Shown: positions 46,761-58,944 of the stretch, piece by piece
How the letters are laid out: every line of letters starts with the position of its first letter
How positions within the stretch are numbered: the first letter of the stretch is position 1
Source: Nannocystis exedens
GTDB taxonomy: Bacteria; Myxococcota_A; Polyangia; Nannocystales; Nannocystaceae
DNA: 64,000 nt
Direction: 5' to 3'
Assembly (NCBI RefSeq): GCF_002343915.1
Contig: NZ_NETK01000002.1
Location: forward strand, 248,001-312,000
Program-made: the position numbers and the translations under genes
The notes under the pieces: model-generated
Database searches by the model: none
Told to the model about the DNA's origin: nothing
What the model saw: the letters and a program-made list of their open reading frames with translations, nothing else

Positions 46761-48623
46761 ATGCCGGTTAAGAGATCCATCCCCGCATCCGGGACAGACG
46801 CCCTGATCGGCCAGACGATCGGCAGCCACTACACCCTGCAGCGCGTCCTGGAGCGTGGGCCGCGGGTTCAGGCGTTCCTCGCCACCCACCGCACCATGCA
46901 CCGCACCGTCGTCGTCCAGCTGCTCGCGGCGGGGTGGATCGACGGGTCGCCCGCGGCGGTGCGCTTCGACGAGCAAGCCAAGGCGCTGGCCACGCTGGAG
47001 CACCCGAACATCGCCGCCGTCCACGACCACGGGCGCGAGTCGGGGCGGGTGTGGGTCGCGGTCGAGTACGTCGAGGGCGAGACGCTGGCCGACTACGTGC
47101 GGCGCATGGGCCGGCTGCAGCTCGAGGCGTTCGTGCCGATCGCCGCGCAGGTGCTCAAGGGGCTCGGCGGCGCGCACGTGCGCCGGATCGTCCACGGCGA
47201 TCTCAACGCCGACCAGGTGATGCTGGTCGAGGAGCAGGGCCGCGCCAACTACGTCAAGCTGCTCGACCTCGGGATCGCGGCGCTGTTCGAGTGGCCCGAG
47301 GGCAGCGACGAGGAGGCGCCAATGGTCGGCGAGCCGGCCTACCTCGCGCCCGAAGTCATCATGAACAAGCCGGCCGACGCGCGCTCCGACGTGTACGCCG
47401 TCGGCGTGCTGTTCTATCACATGCTCACCGGCCGGCTGCCGTTCGAGGGCGACAGCCCGCGCGACGTGCTGCACAAGCACGTCAACGCCAAGCCGACGCC
47501 GCTCGAGACGGTGCTGCCGCCCGGCCACGGCGTGCCCGACGAGCTGATCCACCTGATCCACGACTGCCTGGCCAAGAACCCCGACAACCGGCCGGCGGAC
47601 GCCAACGAGATCGTCGAGCGGATGATCGACTGTGTGCCGGCGGCGATGTTCCGCCTGCCGGTCGCGGCCCCGCGCAGCCGCGGCAAGGACAACCTGTCCC
47701 GCGGGACAGGTCCCAGCGACGCCGAGGCGGCCCAGGACCGCGCCCGCTCGGCGACCCTGGCCGCCGCCGTCGAGGCCAGCGGCACCCACCCGATCCCCGT
47801 CATCGAGCCCCCGCCGGCCGTCGTAACCGCCGAGGCGCCGAGCTCCGGCGGCAGCTCGGGCTGGATCTTCGCGCTGCTGGCGATCGTCGGCGTGGGCGTG
47901 GGCGTGTACTTCTACCTCGAGAGCCAGAAGCAACCGCCGCTGCCGCCGCCGATCGCGGCCCCTCCGCAAGACGTCCCGCCGCCGCAGAGCGCCGCCGGGC
48001 TGGCCAAGGCGCAGGAATTCGAGGCCGCCGGCAAGCTGCAGGAGGCGCTCGCGGCCTACGAGGTCGTGCTGGTCACCGACCCGACCAACGCCCAGGCCAA
48101 GGAGCGGCAAGCTGCCCTGAAGGCCATGATCCAAGAGGCAGAGGCGAAGGGCCAGCTGCCGCCGCCGGACACGAAGACGGACACGCCGCCCGACACGAAG
48201 GTCGAGGCGCCGCCGGACACGAAGGTGGAGACGCCGCCCGAGACGCCGCCGGACACGAAGGTCGAGACGCCGCCCGACACCATAATCGAGACGCCGCCGC
48301 AGCCTGCCGGCCCGGTGGCGATCAAGGTCGACGCCACGCCCAAGGCCGAGGTGCTGGTCGACGGCGTGTCGAAGGGCAAGACCCCGCTGACGCTCGAGCT
48401 GCCGCCCGGGCCGCACCAGTTCGAGTTCAAGGCCAAGGGCTTCGAGAACCACCTCGAGACGCTCGAGGTCGCGGCCGACGGGCAGAAGGAGCTCAAGGCC
48501 AAGCTCAAGCGGACCGACCGCAAGAGCTTCCGCGACGAGGAGAACGCGGCCTCGGAGCAGCTCGACCCCGAGGAGGGCGTCGGTACCAACATCGAGATCA
48601 CGCGGCCCAAGAAGGGCGGCTGA
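46761..48623 (+). CDS. membrane pseudokinase with PEGA domain
   Basis: A 620-residue protein with a Ser/Thr-kinase fold at residues about 20-290 but lost catalytic residues. The glycine loop reads VLERGPRVQAFLA. The VAIK lysine is Gln53 (VVVQLL). HRDLKxxN reads HGDLNADQ (145-152), keeping Asp147 but not Arg, Lys or Asn. DFG is DLG (169-171). It is therefore predicted to bind or regulate, not phosphorylate. After a linker with an in-frame perfect palindrome, a membrane helix (WIFALLAIVGVGVGVYFYL near 371) leads to an extracytoplasmic part: a TPR-like pair of helices, PPDTKVE repeats and a C-terminal PEGA domain (ATPKAEVLVDGVSKGKTPLT). ATG 46761 is preferred over the in-frame 46515. Confidence 0.88.
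   Translation: MPVKRSIPASGTDALIGQTIGSHYTLQRVLERGPRVQAFLATHRTMHRTVVVQLLAAGWIDGSPAAVRFDEQAKALATLEHPNIAAVHDHGRESGRVWVAVEYVEGETLADYVRRMGRLQLEAFVPIAAQVLKGLGGAHVRRIVHGDLNADQVMLVEEQGRANYVKLLDLGIAALFEWPEGSDEEAPMVGEPAYLAPEVIMNKPADARSDVYAVGVLFYHMLTGRLPFEGDSPRDVLHKHVNAKPTPLETVLPPGHGVPDELIHLIHDCLAKNPDNRPADANEIVERMIDCVPAAMFRLPVAAPRSRGKDNLSRGTGPSDAEAAQDRARSATLAAAVEASGTHPIPVIEPPPAVVTAEAPSSGGSSGWIFALLAIVGVGVGVYFYLESQKQPPLPPPIAAPPQDVPPPQSAAGLAKAQEFEAAGKLQEALAAYEVVLVTDPTNAQAKERQAALKAMIQEAEAKGQLPPPDTKTDTPPDTKVEAPPDTKVETPPETPPDTKVETPPDTIIETPPQPAGPVAIKVDATPKAEVLVDGVSKGKTPLTLELPPGPHQFEFKAKGFENHLETLEVAADGQKELKAKLKRTDRKSFRDEENAASEQLDPEEGVGTNIEITRPKKGG
47692..47711. repeat. perfect 20-bp dispersed palindrome
   Basis: ACCTGTCCCGCGGGACAGGT is a perfect 20-bp palindrome, in frame in the pseudokinase linker (NLSRGTG). 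It is the longest perfect copy of the element noted in the window. Confidence 0.7.
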
Positions 48624-48686
48624 GGCTCGCGCGCCGCCCCGGCGCGGCAGCGCGACAGGTCGCGGCGCGCTGCGACCGGTGAAGAC

Positions 48687-48718
48687 GGACCTGGCGAAAG
48701 AGACAGGTCCGCATTTTT
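48687..48718 (+). terminator. intrinsic terminator after pseudokinase gene
   Basis: GGACCTG, loop GCGAAAGAGA, CAGGTCC, then GCATTTTT: a seven-pair GC-rich stem followed by five Ts, 64 bp after the stop. It is the only hairpin in the window with a clear T-tract. Its stem is a CTGGCGAAA variant of the dispersed element, so a copy seems to have been recruited as terminator. A similar motif without T-tract lies at 48845-48868. Confidence 0.7.
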
Positions 48719-48885
48719 GTGCGCGATCCGCAGAAGACCGGCCAGGACAGGCCAGGCCTCGTCGCGCTCGTCGTCCAGCGATCGACCGCATTCGTGCCGC
48801 TCGGCGAGCGACGTGCCGCGAGGCCGGTGTCCGGGGTCGCCAGTGAGCTGGCGAAAGGGACAGGTCCGTCGCCGCCGCCTGCGGC

Positions 48886-49536
48886 TCAGTCGGCGCGCAG
48901 GACGACGATCCGCAGCGGCTCGCGCTCCCCGCGGTGCTCGAAAATCAGCACGCCCGCCGGCCCGAGCGCCTCGGTCGAGTCCTTCACCGCCCACGCGCCC
49001 GCCACCTCCAGCGCGACGGCGAAGTCGGGCCGGCGGAGCACGGTGAGGCGCTGCTGGTCGCCGCCGGCGGCGAAGCGGGCGCCGAGCCGCTGGATCCCGC
49101 GGGTGTCCTTCGGGACAGTTTGCAGCACCCGGCCGTCGCGCCCCAGCAAGGCCACCTCGGGCCCGCCGAGCCGCACGTAGCCGTCGCCGGCCGGGTCGCG
49201 GATCAGCGCCTGGTCCTGCGCCAGGGCGTGCTCGTGCAACGTGGCGCCCTTGCGCAGGTCGAGCCAGGCGTAGGTCGGCGTGTGGACGTACGCCAGGAGG
49301 TCGTCGATTGCCTCGCCGGGGGTGATGGCCACGCGATCGGGTGGCAGCTCGCGACGCCAGCGCGGCTTGCCGGTGACCACGTCGCGCAGCTCGACCCGCA
49401 GCTCGCGCTCGGAGCGGCGGCGGACCAGCAGCAGGCCGGGCGCGACCAGGCGGGCGGCGCTGCTGAACCGCTCCGTCTGGCCCCGCCACTCGGCCCGCCA
49501 CTTGATCTGTCCGGTCGAACATGTCCACGCGACCAT
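48886..49536 (-). CDS. beta-propeller (PQQ-like repeat) protein, probably N-terminally incomplete
   Basis: A 216-residue protein that begins abruptly with MVAWTCSTGQIKWRAEW, which reads like the middle of a PQQ/WD-type propeller blade (VxAxDxxTGxxxWxxE). It continues with similar blades (VTGKPRWRREL, LLAYVHTPTYAWLDLRKGAT, VALLGRDGRVLQTV). There is no signal peptide. A full propeller needs six to eight blades and only three or four are present, so this may be the remnant of a larger gene or a small propeller-like protein. It starts 33 bp after the YkgJ-type gene on the same strand. A dispersed palindrome copy overlaps its first codons (ACATGTTCGACCGGACAG) and may have created the present start. 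Confidence 0.5.
   Translation of the reverse strand: MVAWTCSTGQIKWRAEWRGQTERFSSAARLVAPGLLLVRRRSERELRVELRDVVTGKPRWRRELPPDRVAITPGEAIDDLLAYVHTPTYAWLDLRKGATLHEHALAQDQALIRDPAGDGYVRLGGPEVALLGRDGRVLQTVPKDTRGIQRLGARFAAGGDQQRLTVLRRPDFAVALEVAGAWAVKDSTEALGPAGVLIFEHRGEREPLRIVVLRAD
49506..49527. repeat. dispersed palindrome at start of propeller gene
   Basis: ATCTGTCCGGTCGAACATGTCC lies over codons 4-11 of the propeller gene. Another copy with a TTCG centre, TGTCCTTCGGGACA, lies within the gene at 49104-49117. Confidence 0.45.
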
Positions 49537-49569
49537 GCACCGCCCGATCGTGTCGCACCGCCGCGAATT

Positions 49570-49899
49570 TCACACCCGGAGTCCGCGGCTCCGGCGGTAG
49601 CGCTGGCACAGGTCGCCGCCGGCCTCGACGCTGCGACACGGCGTCGGCCGCTCGCGATAGATCTCACAGCGCACGCGCGCGCCGATCCGCCCGCGCAGCG
49701 CGACGCAACGGCCGTCGGGGTGGAGCCGCAGGTGCGCCGCGCCGTCCTCGTCGCGGACCACGAGCTTGCGCACCAGGTCGGGGCGGCGCCACAGCGGCGC
49801 GCCGGGGTCGACCTCGATGTACTGCGAGAAGCCCTCGGACTGGTTCTCCGGGGTGTTCTGACAGCAGGCGCCGCAGCTCAGGCAGTCGTAGCGGGCCAC
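49570..49899 (-). CDS. YkgJ-family cysteine-cluster protein
   Basis: A 109-residue protein with the YkgJ/CxxCxxCC cluster: YDCLSCGACCQNTPENQ at residues 4-20, and further cysteines at GRCVALRG, RVRCEIYRERPTPCRSVEAG and DLCQRY. The spacing and the YxxRPxxCR motif match the family of putative zinc- or iron-chelating proteins. The start is taken as GTG 49899 because it directly precedes the cluster; upstream frame is antisense to the J-domain gene. Grouped with a zinc-ribbon gene (5 bp upstream) and the propeller gene (33 bp downstream). Role unknown; relatives have been linked to metal handling. Confidence 0.8.
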   Translation of the reverse strand: MARYDCLSCGACCQNTPENQSEGFSQYIEVDPGAPLWRRPDLVRKLVVRDEDGAAHLRLHPDGRCVALRGRIGARVRCEIYRERPTPCRSVEAGGDLCQRYRRSRGLRV

Positions 49900-49904
49900 G
49901 GTCG

Positions 49905-50105
49905 TCAGCCTCGCTCCGGCAGGCGCGCAGGGGACAGCAGGCGCGCGGGTGCGGCCGCGCTCGCCGGCGCGACCTCGGCCGTCTCGCCGCGGCAGCACTC
50001 CTCGAGGTTGGTGCCGCAGCGGAGGCACTGGCCGTGGCCGTGGACCCACACCAGCGCGAGTGGTTGACCGCACCAGGGGCAGCGCCTGTCGCACACCGGT
50101 TGCAC
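49905..50105 (-). CDS. small zinc-ribbon protein
   Basis: A 66-residue protein whose core is CDRRCPWCGQPLALVWVHGH with GQCLRCGTNLEECCRG, a two-knuckle CPxCG zinc ribbon. The start GTG 50105 was chosen to leave the 91-bp divergent gap with the J-domain gene. A longer frame from 50198 overlaps that gene's start. It ends 5 bp before the YkgJ-type gene, so the two are likely cotranscribed and perhaps both involved in metal binding. I do not know a named family. Confidence 0.6.
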   Translation of the reverse strand: MQPVCDRRCPWCGQPLALVWVHGHGQCLRCGTNLEECCRGETAEVAPASAAAPARLLSPARLPERG

Positions 50106-50196
50106 GCGCGGACGGTAGCGTCGTCGCGCGGGCTTGTCGACCCGTCGGCGGCCGAACCCGCGCCGCGCGCCGCGGCGTGTGGCAAGATCGCCGCGC

Positions 50197-50637
50197 ATGC
50201 CCGCGTTCGTCGATCACTACCGGGTCCTGGGGGTCGCGCCGTCCGCGTCGGAGGCGGAGATCCGTCGAGCCTTCCGCCGCGCGATGCACCATCACCACGC
50301 CGATCGCCACCCGCACGACGCAACTGCCAGCGAGCGCATGCGGTCGATCGTGACGGCCCGCGACGTGCTCTGCGATCCGCAGCAGCGGGCCCGCTTCGAC
50401 CTCTCGCGGGCCGGTCAGCCCGCCCCGGAGGTGCCCGTCGATCCGCTGTTCCAGGCCGCTGCCCGCGCGTGGGGGCAGGCGCCGCCGCCGAGCCCGCCGG
50501 TCCCGCCTCCCGCGCCGACGTACGGCTGGGGCGCGGCGGTCGTCGCCGGCGCCGCCGGCCTCGCCGCCGCCCTCGGGCTGTCGCTGCTCGCGGCTGCCGG
50601 CGTGGCGCAGTCGGTCAAGACCCGCAGGCAGCGGTGA
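50197..50637 (+). CDS. J-domain protein with membrane anchor and altered HPD motif
   Basis: A 146-residue protein with an N-terminal J-domain (DHYRVLGVAPSASEAEIRRA at residues 6-25, ARDVLCDPQQRARFDL near 54-69). The HPD tripeptide needed to stimulate Hsp70 reads His34-Ala35-Asp36 within a His-rich helix (HHHHADRHPHD). A Pro-rich linker and one membrane helix (AAGLAAALGLSLLAAAGV near 118-136) follow. Possibly a membrane-bound Hsp70 partner with weakened activity, or a J-like protein with another role. Start ATG 50197; AAGAT lies 8 nt upstream. Confidence 0.8.
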   Translation: MPAFVDHYRVLGVAPSASEAEIRRAFRRAMHHHHADRHPHDATASERMRSIVTARDVLCDPQQRARFDLSRAGQPAPEVPVDPLFQAAARAWGQAPPPSPPVPPPAPTYGWGAAVVAGAAGLAAALGLSLLAAAGVAQSVKTRRQR

Positions 50638-50644
50638 GCGGTGG

Positions 50645-50740
50645 GTGTCCTCGCGGGCATGCTCTCGCGGACAGGCAGCAGCGACGAGGGCGCGGCGCGC
50701 GAGCCCGACGTGTTCTGAAGGGCATGTTCTCAGGGACCTG
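50645..50740. repeat. dispersed element cluster after J-domain gene
   Basis: GTGTCCTCGCGGGCATG, CTCTCGCGGACAGGC, GTTCTGAAGGGCATG and TTCTCAGGGACCTGTGC follow one another between the J-domain gene and the S9 peptidase gene. They can form hairpins and may end the J-domain transcript. Confidence 0.55.
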
Positions 50741-50871
50741 TGCAAACGACCAGGCCAGGCGGACCGCCCGCCGCCGCGGCTCGCCGCGTCGCCCGACGCG
50801 TCGCCTCGCCCGCCCGGGAGCGCCGGAGAGCGGCGTTCGCTGCATAATTTCCCGGCGCGCGCCGGCGCCCG

Positions 50872-50877
50872 TATAGT
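50872..50877 (+). promoter_or_regulatory. possible -10 box of S9 peptidase gene
   Basis: TATAGT ends 8 nt before the ATG at 50886, with no Shine-Dalgarno sequence between. The sequence upstream (TGCATAATTTCCC) is AT-richer than its surroundings. Confidence 0.35.
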
Positions 50878-50885
50878 CTGGGGCA

Positions 50886-53081
<2,196 letters not shown>

Positions 53082-53105
53082 GCTGTCTCATCGGACAGGT
53101 CGACG

Positions 53106-53145
53106 TGTCCGAACGCGCAGGTCGCTCAGCCTGCGCGTTCGGACA
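53106..53145. terminator. 16-bp perfect hairpin between convergent genes
   Basis: TGTCCGAACGCGCAGG (53106-53121), an 8-nt loop and its exact complement CCTGCGCGTTCGGACA (53130-53145). It stands between the S9 peptidase and the convergent membrane-protein gene. Smaller copies of the dispersed element flank it on both sides (GCTGTCTCATCGGACAGGT ending at 53100, and GTGTCCGAAAGGACAG near 53152). Likely a bidirectional transcript end. Confidence 0.6.
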
Positions 53146-53210
53146 TGTCATTGTGTCCGAAAGGACAGACGCCTGGCCTGCGCGTTCAGACGGTCGAGCC
53201 GACGGCCCGC

Positions 53211-54050
53211 TCAGGCGCGGCGGGCCGCGCGGGCGGCCGCGGCCGGGCCGGACACGCGCGGCGGCTTCGGGGCCAGCAGGGTCGCCTGGATCAGCGCCGC
53301 CGCGGCGAAGCAGCTGAACGCGAGGGCGCCGATCAGCTTGGCGGTGGTGTCGGTGAGGTCGGTCTGCGCGGTCTTGCCGGTGGCGACCAGCCAGACATCG
53401 ACGACGAGGAAGGCGGCGCCGCCGAACGCCATCAGCAGGTAGGGCAGGGCGATGCTGCCGCCGACGATCGGGCGCAGCAGCCACACGAGGTAGAGGCCGC
53501 CGGCGAACACGAACGCGTCGGACAGCGTGCTGATCCCGCTGGTGATCGCCCCGGCCCAGGCGTCGCTGGTCGAGGGCATGCCGCGGCTGGCCAGCTCGAA
53601 CACGTTGTAGGCGATGAACGCCAGCCCGGCGAGGGCGAGCGAGCCGACGACGAGGAGGGCCCGGGCGCGGGCACCACCTGTCCGTTCGGACAGCAGCTCG
53701 GAGCCGCCGAGCACGCGCCCGAAGCCGATGATCGAGCCGGCGAAGAAGATGTTGCCGAAGATCAGGAGGATGTTCTGCAGCTGGACGCCGGCGATCGACC
53801 AGCTCTGCCAGGTGGCGATCCGGATCAGCGGGACCACGGCCATCGCCAGCAGCAGGACCGTCCACGGCCGCCGCGGCGGGTCGCCCGCGCTGAAGCGGTA
53901 CACCACGAAGGCGCACAGCGCGACCACGAGGACCTCGATGCCGCGCTGCCAGGCGTCGCCGGCGCCGGCGCCGTACGACACCTCGGCGGCGTAGCGCCCG
54001 CCGACGGCGAGCAGGCAGAACAGCAGCCCCAGTCCCCGCGGCGTGTTCAC
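53211..54050 (-). CDS. polytopic membrane protein of unknown function
   Basis: A 279-residue protein with about eight membrane helices (for example LGLLFCLLAVGGRY, VLVVALCAFVVYRF, ILLIFGNIFFAGSIIGF, LVVGSLALAGLAFIAYNVF, LPYLLMAFGGAAFLVVDVW). No family recognised; the layout is like sensory 7TM/8TM modules of signalling proteins, but no signalling domain is attached. The GTG 54050 start overlaps the stop of the upstream small gene as GTGA, so the two genes are translationally coupled. A dispersed palindrome encodes LLSERTGGA in a loop. Confidence 0.7.
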   Translation of the reverse strand: MNTPRGLGLLFCLLAVGGRYAAEVSYGAGAGDAWQRGIEVLVVALCAFVVYRFSAGDPPRRPWTVLLLAMAVVPLIRIATWQSWSIAGVQLQNILLIFGNIFFAGSIIGFGRVLGGSELLSERTGGARARALLVVGSLALAGLAFIAYNVFELASRGMPSTSDAWAGAITSGISTLSDAFVFAGGLYLVWLLRPIVGGSIALPYLLMAFGGAAFLVVDVWLVATGKTAQTDLTDTTAKLIGALAFSCFAAAALIQATLLAPKPPRVSGPAAAARAARRA

Positions 54051-54331
54051 GAGGCCTCCTCCGCGCCGAGGTCGGCGAGCACGCGGACCGTGACCTCGTT
54101 GCCGATCAGCGTCCGCAGCATCGGCCGCAGCGTGGTCTGGGTCACCTCGAGGTCGTCGAGCCCGAGCTCGGCGGCGTCCTTGCCGGCCCGCTTGCAGATC
54201 ATGGCCAGCGCGCGCTTCGCCGTGTGCGGGCCGAGCAGCGGGGTCAGCACGCTGACGACGCGCTCGGCGAAAGGGCCATCGATGGGCTGTACAGGCGGCA
54301 CAACCGACGCTCTGGGGACGGCGCCGACCAC
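54047..54331 (-). CDS. small helical protein coupled to membrane protein gene
   Basis: A 94-residue protein made of amphipathic helices (FAERVVSVLTPLLGPHTAKR, ALAMICKRAGKDAAELGLDD, LRPMLRTLIGNEVTVRVLAD), with no signal peptide. The family is not recognised. The start is GTG 54331. Its stop overlaps the start of the membrane-protein gene by 4 bp, which suggests that the two products act together, perhaps as a cytosolic partner of the membrane protein. Confidence 0.6.
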   Translation of the reverse strand: MVGAVPRASVVPPVQPIDGPFAERVVSVLTPLLGPHTAKRALAMICKRAGKDAAELGLDDLEVTQTTLRPMLRTLIGNEVTVRVLADLGAEEAS

Positions 54332-54547
54332 GGCGCCCAGGGTCGATGGAGCTTATCGCACCTTGTCGTCGCGCGATCGCCGAGGTCGCCAACGGATCAC
54401 GACTCGTGCGCCGTGCCGCCGTGAGATTGATTCGTGATCGTGCGTGCGCAGGAGCGGCGCGCGAAGTCGTCAGGTAACGCACGCCTTCGCGCATGCGCGC
54501 GCAGGGTCGCGTTTAGTAGTCTCCCGCCACCTTTCGAGGGAGCAGGT

Positions 54548-56014
<1,467 letters not shown>

Positions 56015-56022
56015 ACGGCAAA

Positions 56023-57567
<1,545 letters not shown>

Positions 57568-57597
57568 CCCCCGGTGGCCGCGGGCCGGCCGCTCGGC

Positions 57598-57603
57598 TAT
57601 CGT
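57598..57603 (+). promoter_or_regulatory. possible -10 box of ruvB
   Basis: TATCGT ends 9 nt before the ATG at 57613. It would allow ruvB to be transcribed separately from guaBA. Confidence 0.25.
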
Positions 57604-57612
57604 GGTCCCACC

Positions 57613-58746
57613 ATGCGCGTCCCTCACGATGACGGCCCGCCGCCGCCCCCGCGTCCGCCCAAGGGCCGCAAGCGGCCCGGCGAGCGGGCGGCCGAGGCTG
57701 GCGCATCGGACATGTCGCAAGAGCCAGGCCGTGCCGCCCTCTCGCCGACGGTCGCGGGCGGCGAGGCGGGCGAGAGCCTCTCGCTGCGCCCGCAGAGCCT
57801 GGCCGAATACGTCGGCCAGGCCGCGCTCAAGCGCAAGCTCGAGGTGTTCGTCCGCGCCGCCCGCGGCCGCGACGAGCCGCTCGACCACACGCTGCTCCAC
57901 GGCCCGCCCGGCCTCGGCAAGACGACGATGGCCCACATCCTCGCCCACGAGCTCGGGGTGCGCCTGCACCTGACCTCGGGGCCAGCCATCGAGCACAAGG
58001 GCGTGCTCGCCGGCCACCTCACCGCTCTGGGTCCGCGCGACGTCCTCTTCATCGACGAGATCCACCGGCTCGCGCCGACGGTCGAGGAGAGCCTCTACTC
58101 GGCGATGGAGGACGGGCGCATCGATCTGCCGGTCGGCGAGGGCACGCGCGCGCGCACGATCGGCTTCGAGCTGGCGCCGTTTACCCTCATCGGCGCCACC
58201 ACGCGCACCGCCCTGCTCAGCGGGCCGCTGCGCGACCGCTTCCAGATCATCGAGGCCATCGAGTTCTACGGCGACGATGAGCTGGCGGCGATCGTCTGCC
58301 GCACCGCCTCGATCCTCGGCGTCCCGGTCAGCGGCGCCGCGGCGCTCGAGATCGGCCGGCGCTCGCGCGGCACCCCGCGGATCGCCAACCGCCTGATCCG
58401 CCGCGTCCGCGACTTCGCCCAGGTCCGCGGCGCGCGCTCGATCGAGCTCGCCGACGCGACCGCGGCGCTGCTCGAGCTCGGGATCGACAGCGAGGGCCTC
58501 GACATGCTCGATCGCCGGCTGCTGACGATGATCGTCGAGAACTTTCGCGGCGGCCCGGTCGGCGTCGAAGCCCTCGGGGCCAGCCTCGGCGAGCCGCGGG
58601 ACACGCTCGAGAGCGTGGTCGAGCCGTTCCTGCTGCAGCGTGGCTTCCTGCTCCGCACGTCACGCGGGCGCGTCGCCACCATGAAGGCCGCGCGTCACCT
58701 CGGCCTCGAGCTCCCGCCCGGCTGGCAGGGCGCGCTCGATCTGTAG
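57613..58746 (+). CDS. ruvB: Holliday junction branch-migration helicase RuvB
   Basis: A 377-residue AAA+ motor that drives branch migration with RuvA. The core begins LRPQSLAEYVGQ near residue 66, about 45 residues later than usual. Walker A is GPPGLGKTT, Walker B DVLFIDEIHRL, and the family signature SGPAIEHKGVLAGHLTAL and sensor GATTRTALLSGPLRDRF are intact. The winged helix ends LGLELPPGWQ. The extra N-terminal Pro/Arg-rich tail contains an in-frame dispersed palindrome (SDMSQEPGR). ATG 57613 is preferred to the in-frame GTG at 57574, which would lengthen the tail further. ruvA and ruvC are not in the window. Confidence 0.95.
   Translation: MRVPHDDGPPPPPRPPKGRKRPGERAAEAGASDMSQEPGRAALSPTVAGGEAGESLSLRPQSLAEYVGQAALKRKLEVFVRAARGRDEPLDHTLLHGPPGLGKTTMAHILAHELGVRLHLTSGPAIEHKGVLAGHLTALGPRDVLFIDEIHRLAPTVEESLYSAMEDGRIDLPVGEGTRARTIGFELAPFTLIGATTRTALLSGPLRDRFQIIEAIEFYGDDELAAIVCRTASILGVPVSGAAALEIGRRSRGTPRIANRLIRRVRDFAQVRGARSIELADATAALLELGIDSEGLDMLDRRLLTMIVENFRGGPVGVEALGASLGEPRDTLESVVEPFLLQRGFLLRTSRGRVATMKAARHLGLELPPGWQGALDL
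57707..57728 (+). repeat. dispersed element in RuvB N-terminal extension
   Basis: GGACATGTCGCAAGAGCCAGG is read in frame as DMSQEPG, in the part of RuvB that has no counterpart in shorter homologues. Confidence 0.45.
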
Positions 58747-58944
58747 GAGCGCCGTTCATCGGCTCGCGGTGGCACGAACCATCGTTCGCGTCGCAAGTGA
58801 CACCGCCAGGCGCGCCGGCGAACACGCGAAAACCGAGATGTAGGGCCTCTTCCTGACGAATTGCGCGTGGTGGGTGCGATCGCCCCCAGGCGTCGTCGCC
58901 CGTGCTATCCTGGCGGACGAGTTGGGCGAGGGGGTTCGTAGAAC

